Position numbers and translations under genes: made by a program. The notes under the pieces were generated by a model. The model saw only the letters and a program-made list of their open reading frames with translations, searched no databases and had not been told where the DNA came from. A stretch of DNA of 64,000 nt from Halolamina sediminis (GTDB lineage Archaea > Halobacteriota > Halobacteria > Halobacteriales > Haloferacaceae): the NCBI RefSeq assembly GCF_001282785.1, contig NZ_CVUA01000001.1, forward strand, positions 868,001 to 932,000. The letters run 5' to 3'. Below, one piece after another: positions 17,729 to 25,365 of the stretch (its first letter is position 1; every line of letters starts with the position of its first letter).

Positions 17729-17808
17729 GCCCTCCGGCGCTTTCAGCGCCTACGGGCAGGAGGATTACCGGGGTATCGCTGTTGGTGTGCTGAGCGCGAG
17801 GCCCACTA

Positions 17809-18831
17809 ATGACGACCGAACTCCAACCCATCGAACCGCAGGAAGCGAAGGAATGGTATCTCGAAAACCGTCGCGGCGAATTGGCTGACGCCACCTACAA
17901 AGCCCACAAGTATCGGCTCTCTCCCTTCGTTGAGTGGTGCAATACCGAGGGAGACGTGACGAATATGAACGACCTCAGCGGTCGGCACTTCCACCGGTAC
18001 AAGAAGTGGCGTCGGGAGAAAGGCGACTGTAACAAGGTCACGATGGCGACACAACTGAGTACGCTCAAGGTCTTCATCGACTTCTGCGAGGGAATCGACG
18101 CGGTTCGACCTAATCTGTCGGACTACATCGACCCGCCGACGATGAAGAACAAGGAGGACGTGAACGACGACTACGTTGACTCCGAAACTGCACAGGCAAT
18201 CATCGAGTATCAACGGAACTTCAACTACTCTCAGCGGGAACACGTCATCTTCGAGCTACTGTGGCACACGGGGATGCGAAACGGCGCACTCCGCGCTATC
18301 GACCTCGATGACTACGACAACAACGAACGCACGCTTGAAGTCCATCACCGACCGGACGAAGACACTCCGTTGAAGAACGGGAAAGAAGGCGAGCGTGTCG
18401 TCTCTCTCAAGCCGAAGGTCAACCAAATCGTGCAGGACTATATCGACCATCATCGGTTTGCCAAGGCTGACGAATTCGGTCGTGAACCACTCCTAACAAC
18501 CCGTCAGGGGCGTATCTCGAAGACCTCTATTCGAAGTAACTGCTACCGCACTACCCGCCCGTGTGATTACGGCCTTGACTGTCCACATGACCGCGACACC
18601 GAGGAATGTGATGCCGCAAATTCCTACCACGCGGCGTCGAAGTGTCCATCCTCTCACGCCTCGCACTCCCTGCGAAAAGGTGCGATTACCTACGCCCGCC
18701 GTAGTGAAGTCCCGATTGAGGCTGTCTCTGAACGGATGGACGTGAGTGCAGATGTGCTGAAGAAGCACTACGACAAACGGACGAAGGAACAGGAAATGAA
18801 GAATCGCCGAGGACACTTCGACAACATCTAA
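17809..18831 (+). CDS. int: Tyrosine recombinase (integrase)
   Basis: 340 residues. A SAM-like core-binding domain (about 1-95: AKEWYLENRRGELADATYKAHKYRLS) precedes the catalytic domain. Catalytic residues: Arg in LLWHTGMRNGALRAIDL, the HxxR box in SHSLRKGAITYARR, and the nucleophile Tyr in VLKKHYDKRTKEQE. A Cys-rich insert (CDYGLDCPHDRDTEEC, later KCPSSH) lies just before the HxxR box and probably binds zinc. It would recombine the attachment sites at 17701 and 23670. Placement beside the distal att, reading into the element, is the usual haloarchaeal arrangement. All catalytic residues are present, so it may be active. Confidence 0.92.
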   Translation: MTTELQPIEPQEAKEWYLENRRGELADATYKAHKYRLSPFVEWCNTEGDVTNMNDLSGRHFHRYKKWRREKGDCNKVTMATQLSTLKVFIDFCEGIDAVRPNLSDYIDPPTMKNKEDVNDDYVDSETAQAIIEYQRNFNYSQREHVIFELLWHTGMRNGALRAIDLDDYDNNERTLEVHHRPDEDTPLKNGKEGERVVSLKPKVNQIVQDYIDHHRFAKADEFGREPLLTTRQGRISKTSIRSNCYRTTRPCDYGLDCPHDRDTEECDAANSYHAASKCPSSHASHSLRKGAITYARRSEVPIEAVSERMDVSADVLKKHYDKRTKEQEMKNRRGHFDNI

Positions 18832-18845
18832 CGCCGAGGACAAAC

Positions 18846-18875
18846 GCATAGAGCGGGAGTCCACCTCCTCGATGC
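18846..18875. repeat. Palindrome 1 of the GCATTGAG family
   Basis: GCATAGAGCGGGAG and CCTCCTCGATGC form an imperfect stem with almost no loop, starting 15 nt after the integrase stop. CCTTTTCGG follows. The position and shape fit a transcription terminator or an element-specific repeat. The arm relates to the palindromes at 18942 and 21006. Confidence 0.6.
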
Positions 18876-18941
18876 TGTGAATCCTTTTCGGAACTCCCCT
18901 ATTGGGTAGTATAGCCAACCTTCCGAAAGAAGTGGAACAAC

Positions 18942-18979
18942 ACATCGAGCGAGTGGGAACCAAAACCCACCCTCGATGC
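18942..18979. repeat. Palindrome 2 of the GCATTGAG family
   Basis: ACATCGAGCGAGTGGG pairs with CCCACCCTCGATGC around an A-rich loop (AACCAAAA). It lies 20 nt beyond the stop of the SWIM pseudogene on the minus strand and 110 nt beyond the integrase on the plus strand. It could terminate either. A weaker relative at 19527-19566 follows the gene fragment at 19348-19546. Confidence 0.65.
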
Positions 18980-18998
18980 AGTATTCCCCTATGTGAAC

Positions 18999-19399
18999 CT
19001 ACTCGGGTAGTTCCCTCCGTCCGTCTTCCACACAAGACCAGCAGGGGAAGTCGTCGCGGAGGTCGTCGCAGTCACACTCCTCAGGTTTCGCTTCATTGAG
19101 GGTGGGTGAATGCTCTGTAACTGCACCGCCGTCAGCTCGAAGTTTGTCTTCCAACGTTTGCACGGTGGTTTCCTCGGCGTCAACCGTGGGGTTTCGTAGT
19201 CAACTGCGGCTTGTAGAACGACAGGGCCGCCGACTGACGCGAGAGCAACCTTGTGTTTGCAGTCGTAGTCCTCCCGGAAGCGGTCGGCCTTACAGCCGCA
19301 CTCAGCGGGAACGACGACGCCGTCGCGGTCTTCGACGCCGACGATGTACGAGTGGTCATTGACGGCGGAGAGAACGTCGATGAAGACCTCCGCTACCAA
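18999..19399 (-). pseudogene. SWIM zinc-finger protein, frameshifted
   Basis: Frame 1 reads NDHSYIVGVEDRDGVVVPAE then CGCKADRFREDYDCKHKVAL, a complete SWIM motif (CxC ... CxH). It then loses sense after AAVDYETP. A second frame picks up at once with PTVDAEETTVQTLEDKLRAD, continues to ECDCDDLRDDFPCWSCVEDG, the usual haloarchaeal SWIM-protein tail, and ends at TAG 18999-19001. The change of frame falls in a run of four C near 19188, so one missing or extra base explains it. The N-terminus is also unclear: only a TTG at 19399 is available and an unrelated fragment on the other strand adjoins. SWIM proteins bind DNA or protein; many sit on haloarchaeal plasmids. Confidence 0.75.
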
Positions 19400-19546
19400 G
19401 CCATCTCCCGAGTCCGGCGGAAGATCGACGACGAACTCACGACCGACGTGGAGGTACTACGGGAGAATCATCCCGAACTGTACGAGGAGCTAAGGCAGGT
19501 AGTGTGCGACCCGGAGGGAATCAACACATCGAGCGAAGGAGAGTGA
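19348..19546 (+). pseudogene. C-terminal fragment of an unknown acidic protein
   Basis: The plus strand reads VRVVIDGGENVDEDLRYQAI, SRVRRKIDDELTTDVEVLRE and NHPELYEELRQVVCDPEG to a TGA at 19544-19546. This looks like a real charged helical protein end, but upstream of about 19350 the same strand is only the antisense of the SWIM gene. The sensible reading is a truncated gene joined to the SWIM pseudogene by a deletion. An ATG at 19253 gives a longer open frame whose first 30 codons I do not trust. The family is unrecognised. Confidence 0.5.
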
Positions 19547-19760
19547 ACAACCGACTCAATGCAGTACTCCCCACCGGTTAGAACATTGACCGACCGCACG
19601 TGAGCGCGTAATAAGTGACCCCGCTACGGAATTTTTGACTGAGAGTCAGGGTTTTCACCAATTGGTTTGGAGTGGAACATCCGATAAGTTGAGTTGCGTA
19701 TTCAGCACCGAACCCGGAGGATTATTTGTGAGGATGGTTGCCTCAAGTATCGGGTGCAGG

Positions 19761-20192
19761 CTACCCCTCCTCCAGTAGCTCAATATCGACAGCTGTTATA
19801 TCAGGAATGGTTTGTTCGGTGTTGAGCCCACCTTCATACGTGTAAATACCGTCATAGATACCCCATGCTTCGATAATGTCGTCTTGTAAGAATCTATCAC
19901 CATCCCACCGAATCAGGACGTCATCCTCGTATTGTTCGGGTTTTAGATACACACGGAACGCGAAACCTTCGTCTTCGTCCCCCAACACTTGGACGATCTG
20001 CCCTCGGGGAATGTGAATTTCCTCACCCTCGTATTGATCCTCATTTCGCATTAAATCGTCGTACGGGATCTCCTCCGCGTTAGCTTTCACCTCCTCCGGT
20101 TCTAATTCCTCTCCTCCCCCGCCACCGGAACAGCCAGCTAACCCTGCTGTCGTTACAGCTGATAGTCCAATAAAGAATTCACGTCGATCCAT
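19761..20192 (-). CDS. Tat-exported lipoprotein of unknown function
   Basis: 143 residues. The N-terminus MDRREFFIGLSAVTTAGLAG then Cys gives a twin-arginine motif (RREFF) and a lipobox (LAGC), so the protein should be exported folded and lipid-anchored outside the cell. A glycine spacer follows the cysteine. The mature part has NEDQYEGEEIHIPRGQIVQV, AFRVYLKPEQYEDDVLIRWD and EAWGIYDGIYTYEGG, a beta-rich layout resembling OB-fold-like lipoproteins. This matches, loosely, proteins in which a bound ligand is measured at the surface; no function is claimed. It is cargo of the integrated element and uses noticeably more A/T-ending codons than the chromosomal genes. Confidence 0.75.
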   Translation of the reverse strand: MDRREFFIGLSAVTTAGLAGCSGGGGGEELEPEEVKANAEEIPYDDLMRNEDQYEGEEIHIPRGQIVQVLGDEDEGFAFRVYLKPEQYEDDVLIRWDGDRFLQDDIIEAWGIYDGIYTYEGGLNTEQTIPDITAVDIELLEEG

Positions 20193-20331
20193 GTTTGAAA
20201 ACAGTTAGCGGAGAGATATGAAGTTGATGCCGGTATCGGCGTGGCCGGTCACTTGTATCCACCTTCGGGGTGTCACACCGTCCCTCATAGTTTTCACACA
20301 GTACTGAGTGCATCCTCTGCATAAAGCAATC

Positions 20332-20622
20332 TCAAAATGCTTGGATAGATGTTAGAACAGCACCAAAAAGAGAGATAACTAACGCTATAAAATTCGCTTT
20401 CACTAATTTCAAAAACAGGTTTTCAACGCAAATACGAGGTCCTTTGCCATCACCCATTGCTATACCTCCAGATATTAGCCCGTCTGGTGTAATATAGGTA
20501 TAACTCTCCGACTCATTGTGAAATCTATGTAACTTCAACCAAGTCATGAATACACTACTTGTTAAAATAAAATACATGACTACGATACCTATCCAAAACG
20601 GTAAGGTATTGACTGGTGGCAT
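20332..20622 (-). CDS. Small two-helix membrane protein
   Basis: 96 residues. Hydrophobic segments at about 8-28 (FWIGIVVMYFILTSSVFMTW) and 73-93 (KANFIALVISLFGAVLTSI) flank a soluble loop with SYTYITPDGLISGGIAMGDG. It belongs to the AT-rich part of the element, and its codon choice is unlike the chromosome. No family is recognised. A GATTTTACAC stretch about 10 nt before the ATG is AT-rich but too close to be a TATA box for a leaderless start. It could be immunity, anchoring or element-specific. Confidence 0.55.
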   Translation of the reverse strand: MPPVNTLPFWIGIVVMYFILTSSVFMTWLKLHRFHNESESYTYITPDGLISGGIAMGDGKGPRICVENLFLKLVKANFIALVISLFGAVLTSIQAF

Positions 20623-21191
20623 ACTGTTCCGATTTTACACTAAGCGTTGATGGTGATATACCTTAACAATCACTTCTAACTCAGCGAGCTATGTCCTGCT
20701 CGTCGCTTTATAACGATAAAAGAGTAGCGGGCAACAGATTACTAAGTCCATAAATGATATAGCTGTACTTACCGAAGACCGAGAGAACAACGTAGTCGTC
20801 GCCGCCTCAATGAAGTGAATTTTCGGGGTGTTCCCACTCGCCTAAGCGGCCAAAATTCAGGAGGTACGGGAATCGGGAAGCAGGGGGTATGGATGACCAC
20901 TCAACCCATCAATTTGCTTGCTGTTCATCTTCTCGAGGATTGACCGGGGATTCATCACGGGACGAATGAACTACGTGAGAGGCTCGCTACTCCCTCAGGG
21001 GAACAATGCATTGAGTGGGAGAGGAGTCCAACTCCCTCAATGAAGAGTTTCGTCCAGCTAAAGAACGGGCGGGTTGCTTCGCTCCCCGCCAAGGTTCTCT
21101 CCCGCTCAATGCATTGGAACGCTCCGAGTACAACTCCCACAGGTCATTGGGTAATCCACATAAGGACTCTAATGTGGGACACCCAACGACC
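20623..21191. other. Gene-free AT-rich stretch with palindromes
   Basis: No credible coding sequence is seen here. At 21006-21042 GCATTGAGTGGGAG (from 21008) pairs with CTCCCTCAATG (21032-21042). At 21092-21113 CTCTCCCGCTCAATGCATTG is an inverted copy of the first arm, so the outer arms can also pair across about 70 nt. Between them GGCGGG...CCCGCC encloses TTGCTTCGCT. This sits 80-190 nt after the stop of the helicase gene on the minus strand. It could be its terminator, a replication or partition site, or an old insertion. Confidence 0.6.
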
Positions 21192-23117
21192 TCACAAACC
21201 GAACACCACAAACATCCCGAACTCACCTCCACACCATTCCCACTCAGTTGCTCCCTGATACCCTGTCCCCGCAGACTTGGTGACATTGTTTTGGCGTTCC
21301 ATTTCATCGAGCCAATCGATGATGTATGACTTGTCGCTCCCTGTTTCGTCGGAGATTATCTTTGGCGTACACCCTGACGGATTCCGCTTCAACACTCGCA
21401 CGAACTCTTTTCGCTTCTTGGTGGCTCTCCGGTAGTTTGTCTCAATCTTCTCGTCAACAAGCTGCTGTGGAATCGCGTCAGACCAAACGTACACGGTCGC
21501 ACCGGAGTTGGGGTCGTCAGGATTCCGTGCGTATCTCCCTACGGCTTGCGCAAGGTTGTTCTCCCGAACTGACGCCAGAAATTCCATCGCAACATCTGCA
21601 TCCGGGCCAACGAATCCCCGATTTGTTTCCCGCTTTGTTTCCCCGGACTCCGTCACTATATGTTTCGGCTGAGCAATCTTCCCACAGAGCGCAAGGAAGT
21701 CCAAGATACTCTCGTCACCGGGGTCGATACATCCGAGAATTGTACCAACAGATTCGTCTGAGAAGTCGTTGCGGCTTTTCTGCTCGCCGTAGTGCATCGT
21801 CATTGGCTCCTCGATACTTGCCCCGGCCATCATCCGGGTAACGTCATCTTCGACGCTGTCCGGCGCGATACATGACTGAAACTCCTCTCCGTGCAACGTA
21901 CGAATCTTCTGGATGACTGCTTTGCCACGCGATTCGCCAGCTCCCCTTCCCCATCCATTGGTGTAGGAACGAGTATCATCCCCAATCTGCTTGACAACCA
22001 ATCCACGCTCATTCCGTCGCCACCATTTTCGTTCGCCACGGTACAGAGGCTTTACGAGTGAAAGGTCATCTACGGTGTTGACACGCCACCGCATCTCGGA
22101 GGGAAATGCGTCAAGACCGACGACACAACGAGCTTCCGAGAGGTCTGGTGTATGCTGAACGTGCCGGATTTCACCATCCGACGCCATCACCACCTCAACT
22201 TGGCCATCCTGTCCGTAGTACCGGTCTGCACATCTCTCCTCGGCGTCGAGAAGGGCACGTCCAATTGATGGAGCCAGTCGATGGGTCTCCTTTCTCGTGA
22301 ACAGCAGTTCCGATGTGATCTCCTCCTCGAAGTACGGAGCGAGTAGCGATTGCTTCTTTGTATCGCCACGAACGACGGCGTATCTGAGGTCAAGCATCGC
22401 GAGTTCATCGTCTGAACGGTGTTCGAGCAAATTGGTTATCGACCGCTGGAATTGCATACGCTCAGGATCTGAAAAGGTGAGTCCGTACTCCGGGCGTTCA
22501 TCGTAGATGATGTTCGCCCCCTCAATGAGGTCGTCCACATGAGCGAAATTCGCGGTTGTGTGCAGTACGTCATACTCCGGCTCCTCATCGTCGTCGTTTG
22601 CTATACCCCACCATTGAGTGACGGCGTCGCAATACGGCTCACAAGGGAGGTCACATTGTTGACCCAACGTTCTGTGTGCCTTCTGGAACGTATTGTTCCG
22701 TACGTTGCACATCCAGTCGAACCAATCTGAGGGGCAAAGACCATCCGGTGCAGTCAACTCGTCGTCGTAGTCACCAGCGGCGACAGGACAAGTATCAGTC
22801 CGGCCATGCAGTACGCAACATTCTACGCCGGGTTCGTTCTCGCTCTGTCGAATCGCATCGTCTCGCGCTTCCTTCGTCTGATGAATGTGGATGACGGGGT
22901 TGCCACCAGTAACCTCGGGATAGTCTCGCCACCGAGTAGTTGCGATTTGGTAGGTTTTCCCGAGAGAGGTGGGGGCGTCGATGAGCGTGTTTTTGCCTGC
23001 TTCGAGCGCCGAGAATAGGGCATCTTCGAGCCGATCACGGGCTTCACCGGTAGTTACTCTGGTTTGTTCTTTCGGTTCGTCGGAGCTGACGCTCTTCGAA
23101 ATGGATTCTGTCGTCAT
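21192..23117 (-). CDS. Helicase-like P-loop ATPase of the integrated element
   Basis: 641 residues from ATG 23117 (MTTESISKSVSSDEPKEQTR). Walker A is LIDAPTSLGKTYQIAT at about residues 47-62. A DE-box appears as IIYDERPEYGL, and QAVGRYARNPDD near residue 540 matches SF2 motif VI (Q-x-x-G-R-x-x-R). Between them are two Cys clusters (GVECCVLHGRTDTCPVA; CDLPCEPYCD), which could bind zinc or an Fe-S cluster as in XPD-like helicases. The C-terminus holds a winged-helix-like segment (CTPKIISDETGSDKSYIIDW). It probably acts in replication of the element; primase activity is not visible. The frame is open further upstream to 23474 but loses protein character. Confidence 0.75.
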   Translation of the reverse strand: MTTESISKSVSSDEPKEQTRVTTGEARDRLEDALFSALEAGKNTLIDAPTSLGKTYQIATTRWRDYPEVTGGNPVIHIHQTKEARDDAIRQSENEPGVECCVLHGRTDTCPVAAGDYDDELTAPDGLCPSDWFDWMCNVRNNTFQKAHRTLGQQCDLPCEPYCDAVTQWWGIANDDDEEPEYDVLHTTANFAHVDDLIEGANIIYDERPEYGLTFSDPERMQFQRSITNLLEHRSDDELAMLDLRYAVVRGDTKKQSLLAPYFEEEITSELLFTRKETHRLAPSIGRALLDAEERCADRYYGQDGQVEVVMASDGEIRHVQHTPDLSEARCVVGLDAFPSEMRWRVNTVDDLSLVKPLYRGERKWWRRNERGLVVKQIGDDTRSYTNGWGRGAGESRGKAVIQKIRTLHGEEFQSCIAPDSVEDDVTRMMAGASIEEPMTMHYGEQKSRNDFSDESVGTILGCIDPGDESILDFLALCGKIAQPKHIVTESGETKRETNRGFVGPDADVAMEFLASVRENNLAQAVGRYARNPDDPNSGATVYVWSDAIPQQLVDEKIETNYRRATKKRKEFVRVLKRNPSGCTPKIISDETGSDKSYIIDWLDEMERQNNVTKSAGTGYQGATEWEWCGGEFGMFVVFGL

Positions 23118-23669
23118 TGTTGAATTGGCCGCAGAAGTCTCTCGATGTACTCTCCTCCTCCATGCGGTGAATCCGCTAAGTGTAACCCGATAGTTACGAC
23201 TGGTCGGTTGGAGAGTCCCGCGAGAATCTGCCTCTACTCTACAAACAACGTCCATCGATATAGTGCTACCGAAATCCGCAAGACAGCGTTGGATTTTGTG
23301 GGATTTTTTGAAAGAGGTCTTGGGTGGTCTAACCCCCGGAGTTGCTCCCGGAGATGAGTCCAAGAACGTGGTGCTACTCCATTCCGAACTTCTTGTGGCG
23401 AACCTACTGCTACCAACGACCGATTGCGTGCCGAGATGCTCTTGAATCCTGCAACAGATTCCGCGCGCGCTCAATGCGGTGAACTCGATGGTGTCGGTGT
23501 CAGCCGGCGACGGCTAAGGAACAATCCCGGTATAGCGTCGAGCCTCGCCACATACGAAACGAACTGACGCCGATTTTGGGTGTGTTTCCGAACCTTATAG
23601 TGGGACTAACCCGTAGAAAGTAACAGCTTAGCCGCTAACAGTCTGACTCCGGTTCAGTCCTTCGGAAAA
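23118..23669. other. Non-coding stretch between helicase gene and tRNA-Lys
   Basis: I see no convincing gene. Short reading frames on both strands lack start context and acidic composition. Two further partial copies of the CTC(A/C)ATGC-type arm are present: TCCATGCGGTGAATCC near 23159 and GCTCAATGCGGTGAAC near 23470. A T-rich run (GGGATTTTTTGAAAG) lies at about 23301. The stretch should contain the helicase promoter and the inner attachment arm sites. Confidence 0.5.
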
Positions 23670-23697
23670 CGGGCCGGAAGGGATTTGAACCCTCGAC
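23670..23697. repeat. Right attachment site inside tRNA-Lys
   Basis: This is the second copy of the 28-bp repeat found at 17701-17728. It covers the discriminator base, the acceptor 3' strand, the T-arm and the edge of the variable loop of tRNA-Lys. Insertion here leaves the tRNA gene whole. Confidence 0.9.
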
Positions 23698-23743
23698 CGA
23701 CGGATTAAGAGTCCGTCGCTCTCCCTAACTGAGCTACCGGCCC
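23670..23743 (-). tRNA. tRNA-Lys (anticodon CTT)
   Basis: 74 nt and a full cloverleaf: acceptor GGGCCGG/CCGGCCC, D-arm GCTC...GAGC, anticodon arm ACGGA-CTCTTAA-TCCGT with anticodon CTT, five-base variable loop, T-arm GAGGG-TTCAAAT-CCCTT and discriminator G. CCA is not encoded. CTTTATCGG at about 23766-23774 lies 25-30 nt upstream of the 5' end and is a likely TATA box. The gene is the integration target of the element to its left. Confidence 0.97.
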
Positions 23744-23842
23744 TCACAACCACCTCACGGCGGCCCGATAAAGAGGGTTTCCTTTTCGCCCCGAACCGAA
23801 CGGTGGACCTTAAGTGTCGTCCCGCGGAAATCCCGGGTAGAC

Positions 23843-25294
23843 ATGAGCACCGGGGTCAGCATCTCCTCGATGTCGTCGTACGCCATCCTCGGCTGCGGGA
23901 GCGTCGGGCACGCCGTCGCCGAGTCGCTCGACGCCGAGGGGAAGGACGTCCTCATCCTCGACAAGGACGAAGACCGCGTCGAGGCGCTGCGGGATCAGGA
24001 CCTCAACGCGGTCGTCCAAGACATCGCGACCCCCGGCGTCGTCGACGCCGTCGCGGACCGGAACGTGGTGCTGATCCTCGCCTCAGACGTGGAGGCCAAC
24101 AAGGCCGCGGTGGAGGCGATCCGGGAGCGCAACGACGACCAGTTCCTCGTCGTCCGCGCGTCCGACCCCGTCAGCGGCGACGAGCTCCGCGAACTCGGCG
24201 CCGACGTGGTGATCAACCCCTCCGAGGTGATCGCCGACTCCGCGCTGCGAACGCTGGAGTCCGGCGAGATGGAGTACAAGGCGCGCCAGCTCGCGGAGAT
24301 CCTCCGCAACGCCGACGGCGACCTCGCGATCCTGACCCACCACAGCCCGGATCCCGACTCGATCGCGAGCGCGGTCGCGCTGCGAGCCATCGCCGAGAGC
24401 TACGACGTCGACGCCGACATCCTCTACGACGGCGACATCGGCCACCAGGAGAACCGCGCGTTCGTAAACCTCCTCGGGATCGAGCTCACCGACCGCGACG
24501 ACGCGCCCGCGCTCGAGTCCTACGGCGCGCTCGCGCTGGTCGACCACATGAAAAGCGGCGAGCTGGAGATCGAGGCGCCGATCGACGTGTTCATCGACCA
24601 CTACGAGCCTGAAGAAGCGATCGACGCCAGCTTCGTGGACGTGCGCCCGAACGTCTCCTCGACGTCGACGATCCTGACGAAGTACATGCAGGAGTTCGAC
24701 ATCTCCCCGAGCGAGGCGGTCGCAACCGCGCTTCTGTACGGGATTCGGGCGGAGACGCTCGACTTCAAACGGGACACGACGCCCGCCGATCTCACCGCTG
24801 CCGCGTACCTCTACCCCTTCGCGGACCACGAGACGCTCGAACAGGTCGAGTCGCCGTCGATGTCGCCGGAGACGCTGGACGTGCTCGCCGAGGCGATCCA
24901 GAACCGGGAGGTCCAGGGGAGCCACCTCATCTCCAACGCGGGGTTCATTCGCGACCGTGACGCGCTCACACAGGCCGCCTCACACCTCCTCAATCTGGAG
25001 GGGATCACCACGACCGCGGTGTTCGGCATCGCCGAGGACACGATCTACCTCTCGGCGCGCTCGAAGGACATCCGGCTCAACATCGGGAAGGTGCTGCAGG
25101 ACGCCTTCGGCGAGATCGGCGAGGCCGCGGGCCACTCCACCCAGGCCAGCGTCGAGATCCCGCTGGGCGTGTTCGGCGGAATCGAGACTACCGAGGAGAA
25201 CCGCGACACGCTGCTCAGCCTCGCCGAGGAGGCGGTTCGCCGGAAGCTGTTCGAAGCGATGGGCGTCGAAGGCGAGGCGTCGAACGGCTCCTGA
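23843..25294 (+). CDS. RCK/TrkA-N - DHH - DHHA1 phosphoesterase
   Basis: 483 residues. Residues 10-125 form a Rossmann RCK/TrkA-N domain (YAILGCGSVGHAVAESLDAE, ILDKDEDRVEAL). Residues 150-310 form a DHH phosphoesterase: LTHHSPDPDSIASAVALRAI is the first metal motif, DGDIGHQENRAF the second, ALVDHMKSG the third and IDVFIDHYEP the fourth. Residues 340-475 form a DHHA1 domain with FGGIETTEEN near the end. Relatives hydrolyse nano-RNA, pAp or cyclic di-AMP; RCK domains bind nucleotides including c-di-AMP. A role in c-di-AMP turnover tied to ion balance is plausible but inferred. It is leaderless from a CTTAAG box. Confidence 0.88.
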   Translation: MSTGVSISSMSSYAILGCGSVGHAVAESLDAEGKDVLILDKDEDRVEALRDQDLNAVVQDIATPGVVDAVADRNVVLILASDVEANKAAVEAIRERNDDQFLVVRASDPVSGDELRELGADVVINPSEVIADSALRTLESGEMEYKARQLAEILRNADGDLAILTHHSPDPDSIASAVALRAIAESYDVDADILYDGDIGHQENRAFVNLLGIELTDRDDAPALESYGALALVDHMKSGELEIEAPIDVFIDHYEPEEAIDASFVDVRPNVSSTSTILTKYMQEFDISPSEAVATALLYGIRAETLDFKRDTTPADLTAAAYLYPFADHETLEQVESPSMSPETLDVLAEAIQNREVQGSHLISNAGFIRDRDALTQAASHLLNLEGITTTAVFGIAEDTIYLSARSKDIRLNIGKVLQDAFGEIGEAAGHSTQASVEIPLGVFGGIETTEENRDTLLSLAEEAVRRKLFEAMGVEGEASNGS

Positions 25295-25365
25295 ACTGCC
25301 CGGCCGCTGCTCCCCGTCGTTGTCCGGCCAAACTCGATCGTCGATAACTGCCGCCAGAACTGTGC

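Larger units (their letters stand above)
17701..23697. mobile_element. Integrated genetic element in tRNA-Lys, about 6 kb
   Basis: The element is bounded by the 28-bp direct repeat, one copy of which completes the tRNA-Lys gene. It carries a tyrosine integrase at the distal end, two decayed genes, a secreted lipoprotein, a small membrane protein, a helicase-like ATPase of about 640 residues and a palindrome family. Its base composition is visibly AT-richer than both flanks, most clearly at 19.6-21.2 kb. No capsid, portal or conjugation genes are seen, so it looks like a plasmid-derived or satellite-type integrative element, perhaps reduced. Whether it can still excise is unknown; both att copies are intact. 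Confidence 0.88.

Noticed and set aside
17701-17770. A second tRNA gene beside the integrase
   Set aside because: Only the T-arm/acceptor 3' half is present. The rest, with its GGCGCT/AGCGCC stem, does not build a D-arm or an anticodon arm.
17443-17888. Overlapping open frames with GRKGFEPSTPSG or RDLNPRRPP-type peptides
   Set aside because: These are translations of tRNA 3'-tail sequence and its flanks; such peptides are common false genes around tRNAs in haloarchaea.
19253-19347. First 30 codons of the plus-strand 97-residue frame
   Set aside because: This stretch is antisense to the SWIM zinc-finger motif CxC...CxH, which is the better supported reading.
23330-23440. Possible 5S rRNA-like segment (CCATTCCGAACTTC)
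   Set aside because: The resemblance is limited to one short block. No 5S helices or neighbouring rRNA genes are seen.
23118-23474. Helicase start moved to 23474
   Set aside because: The added 119 codons lack domain character and acidic bias; ATG 23117 starts the natural acidic N-terminus.
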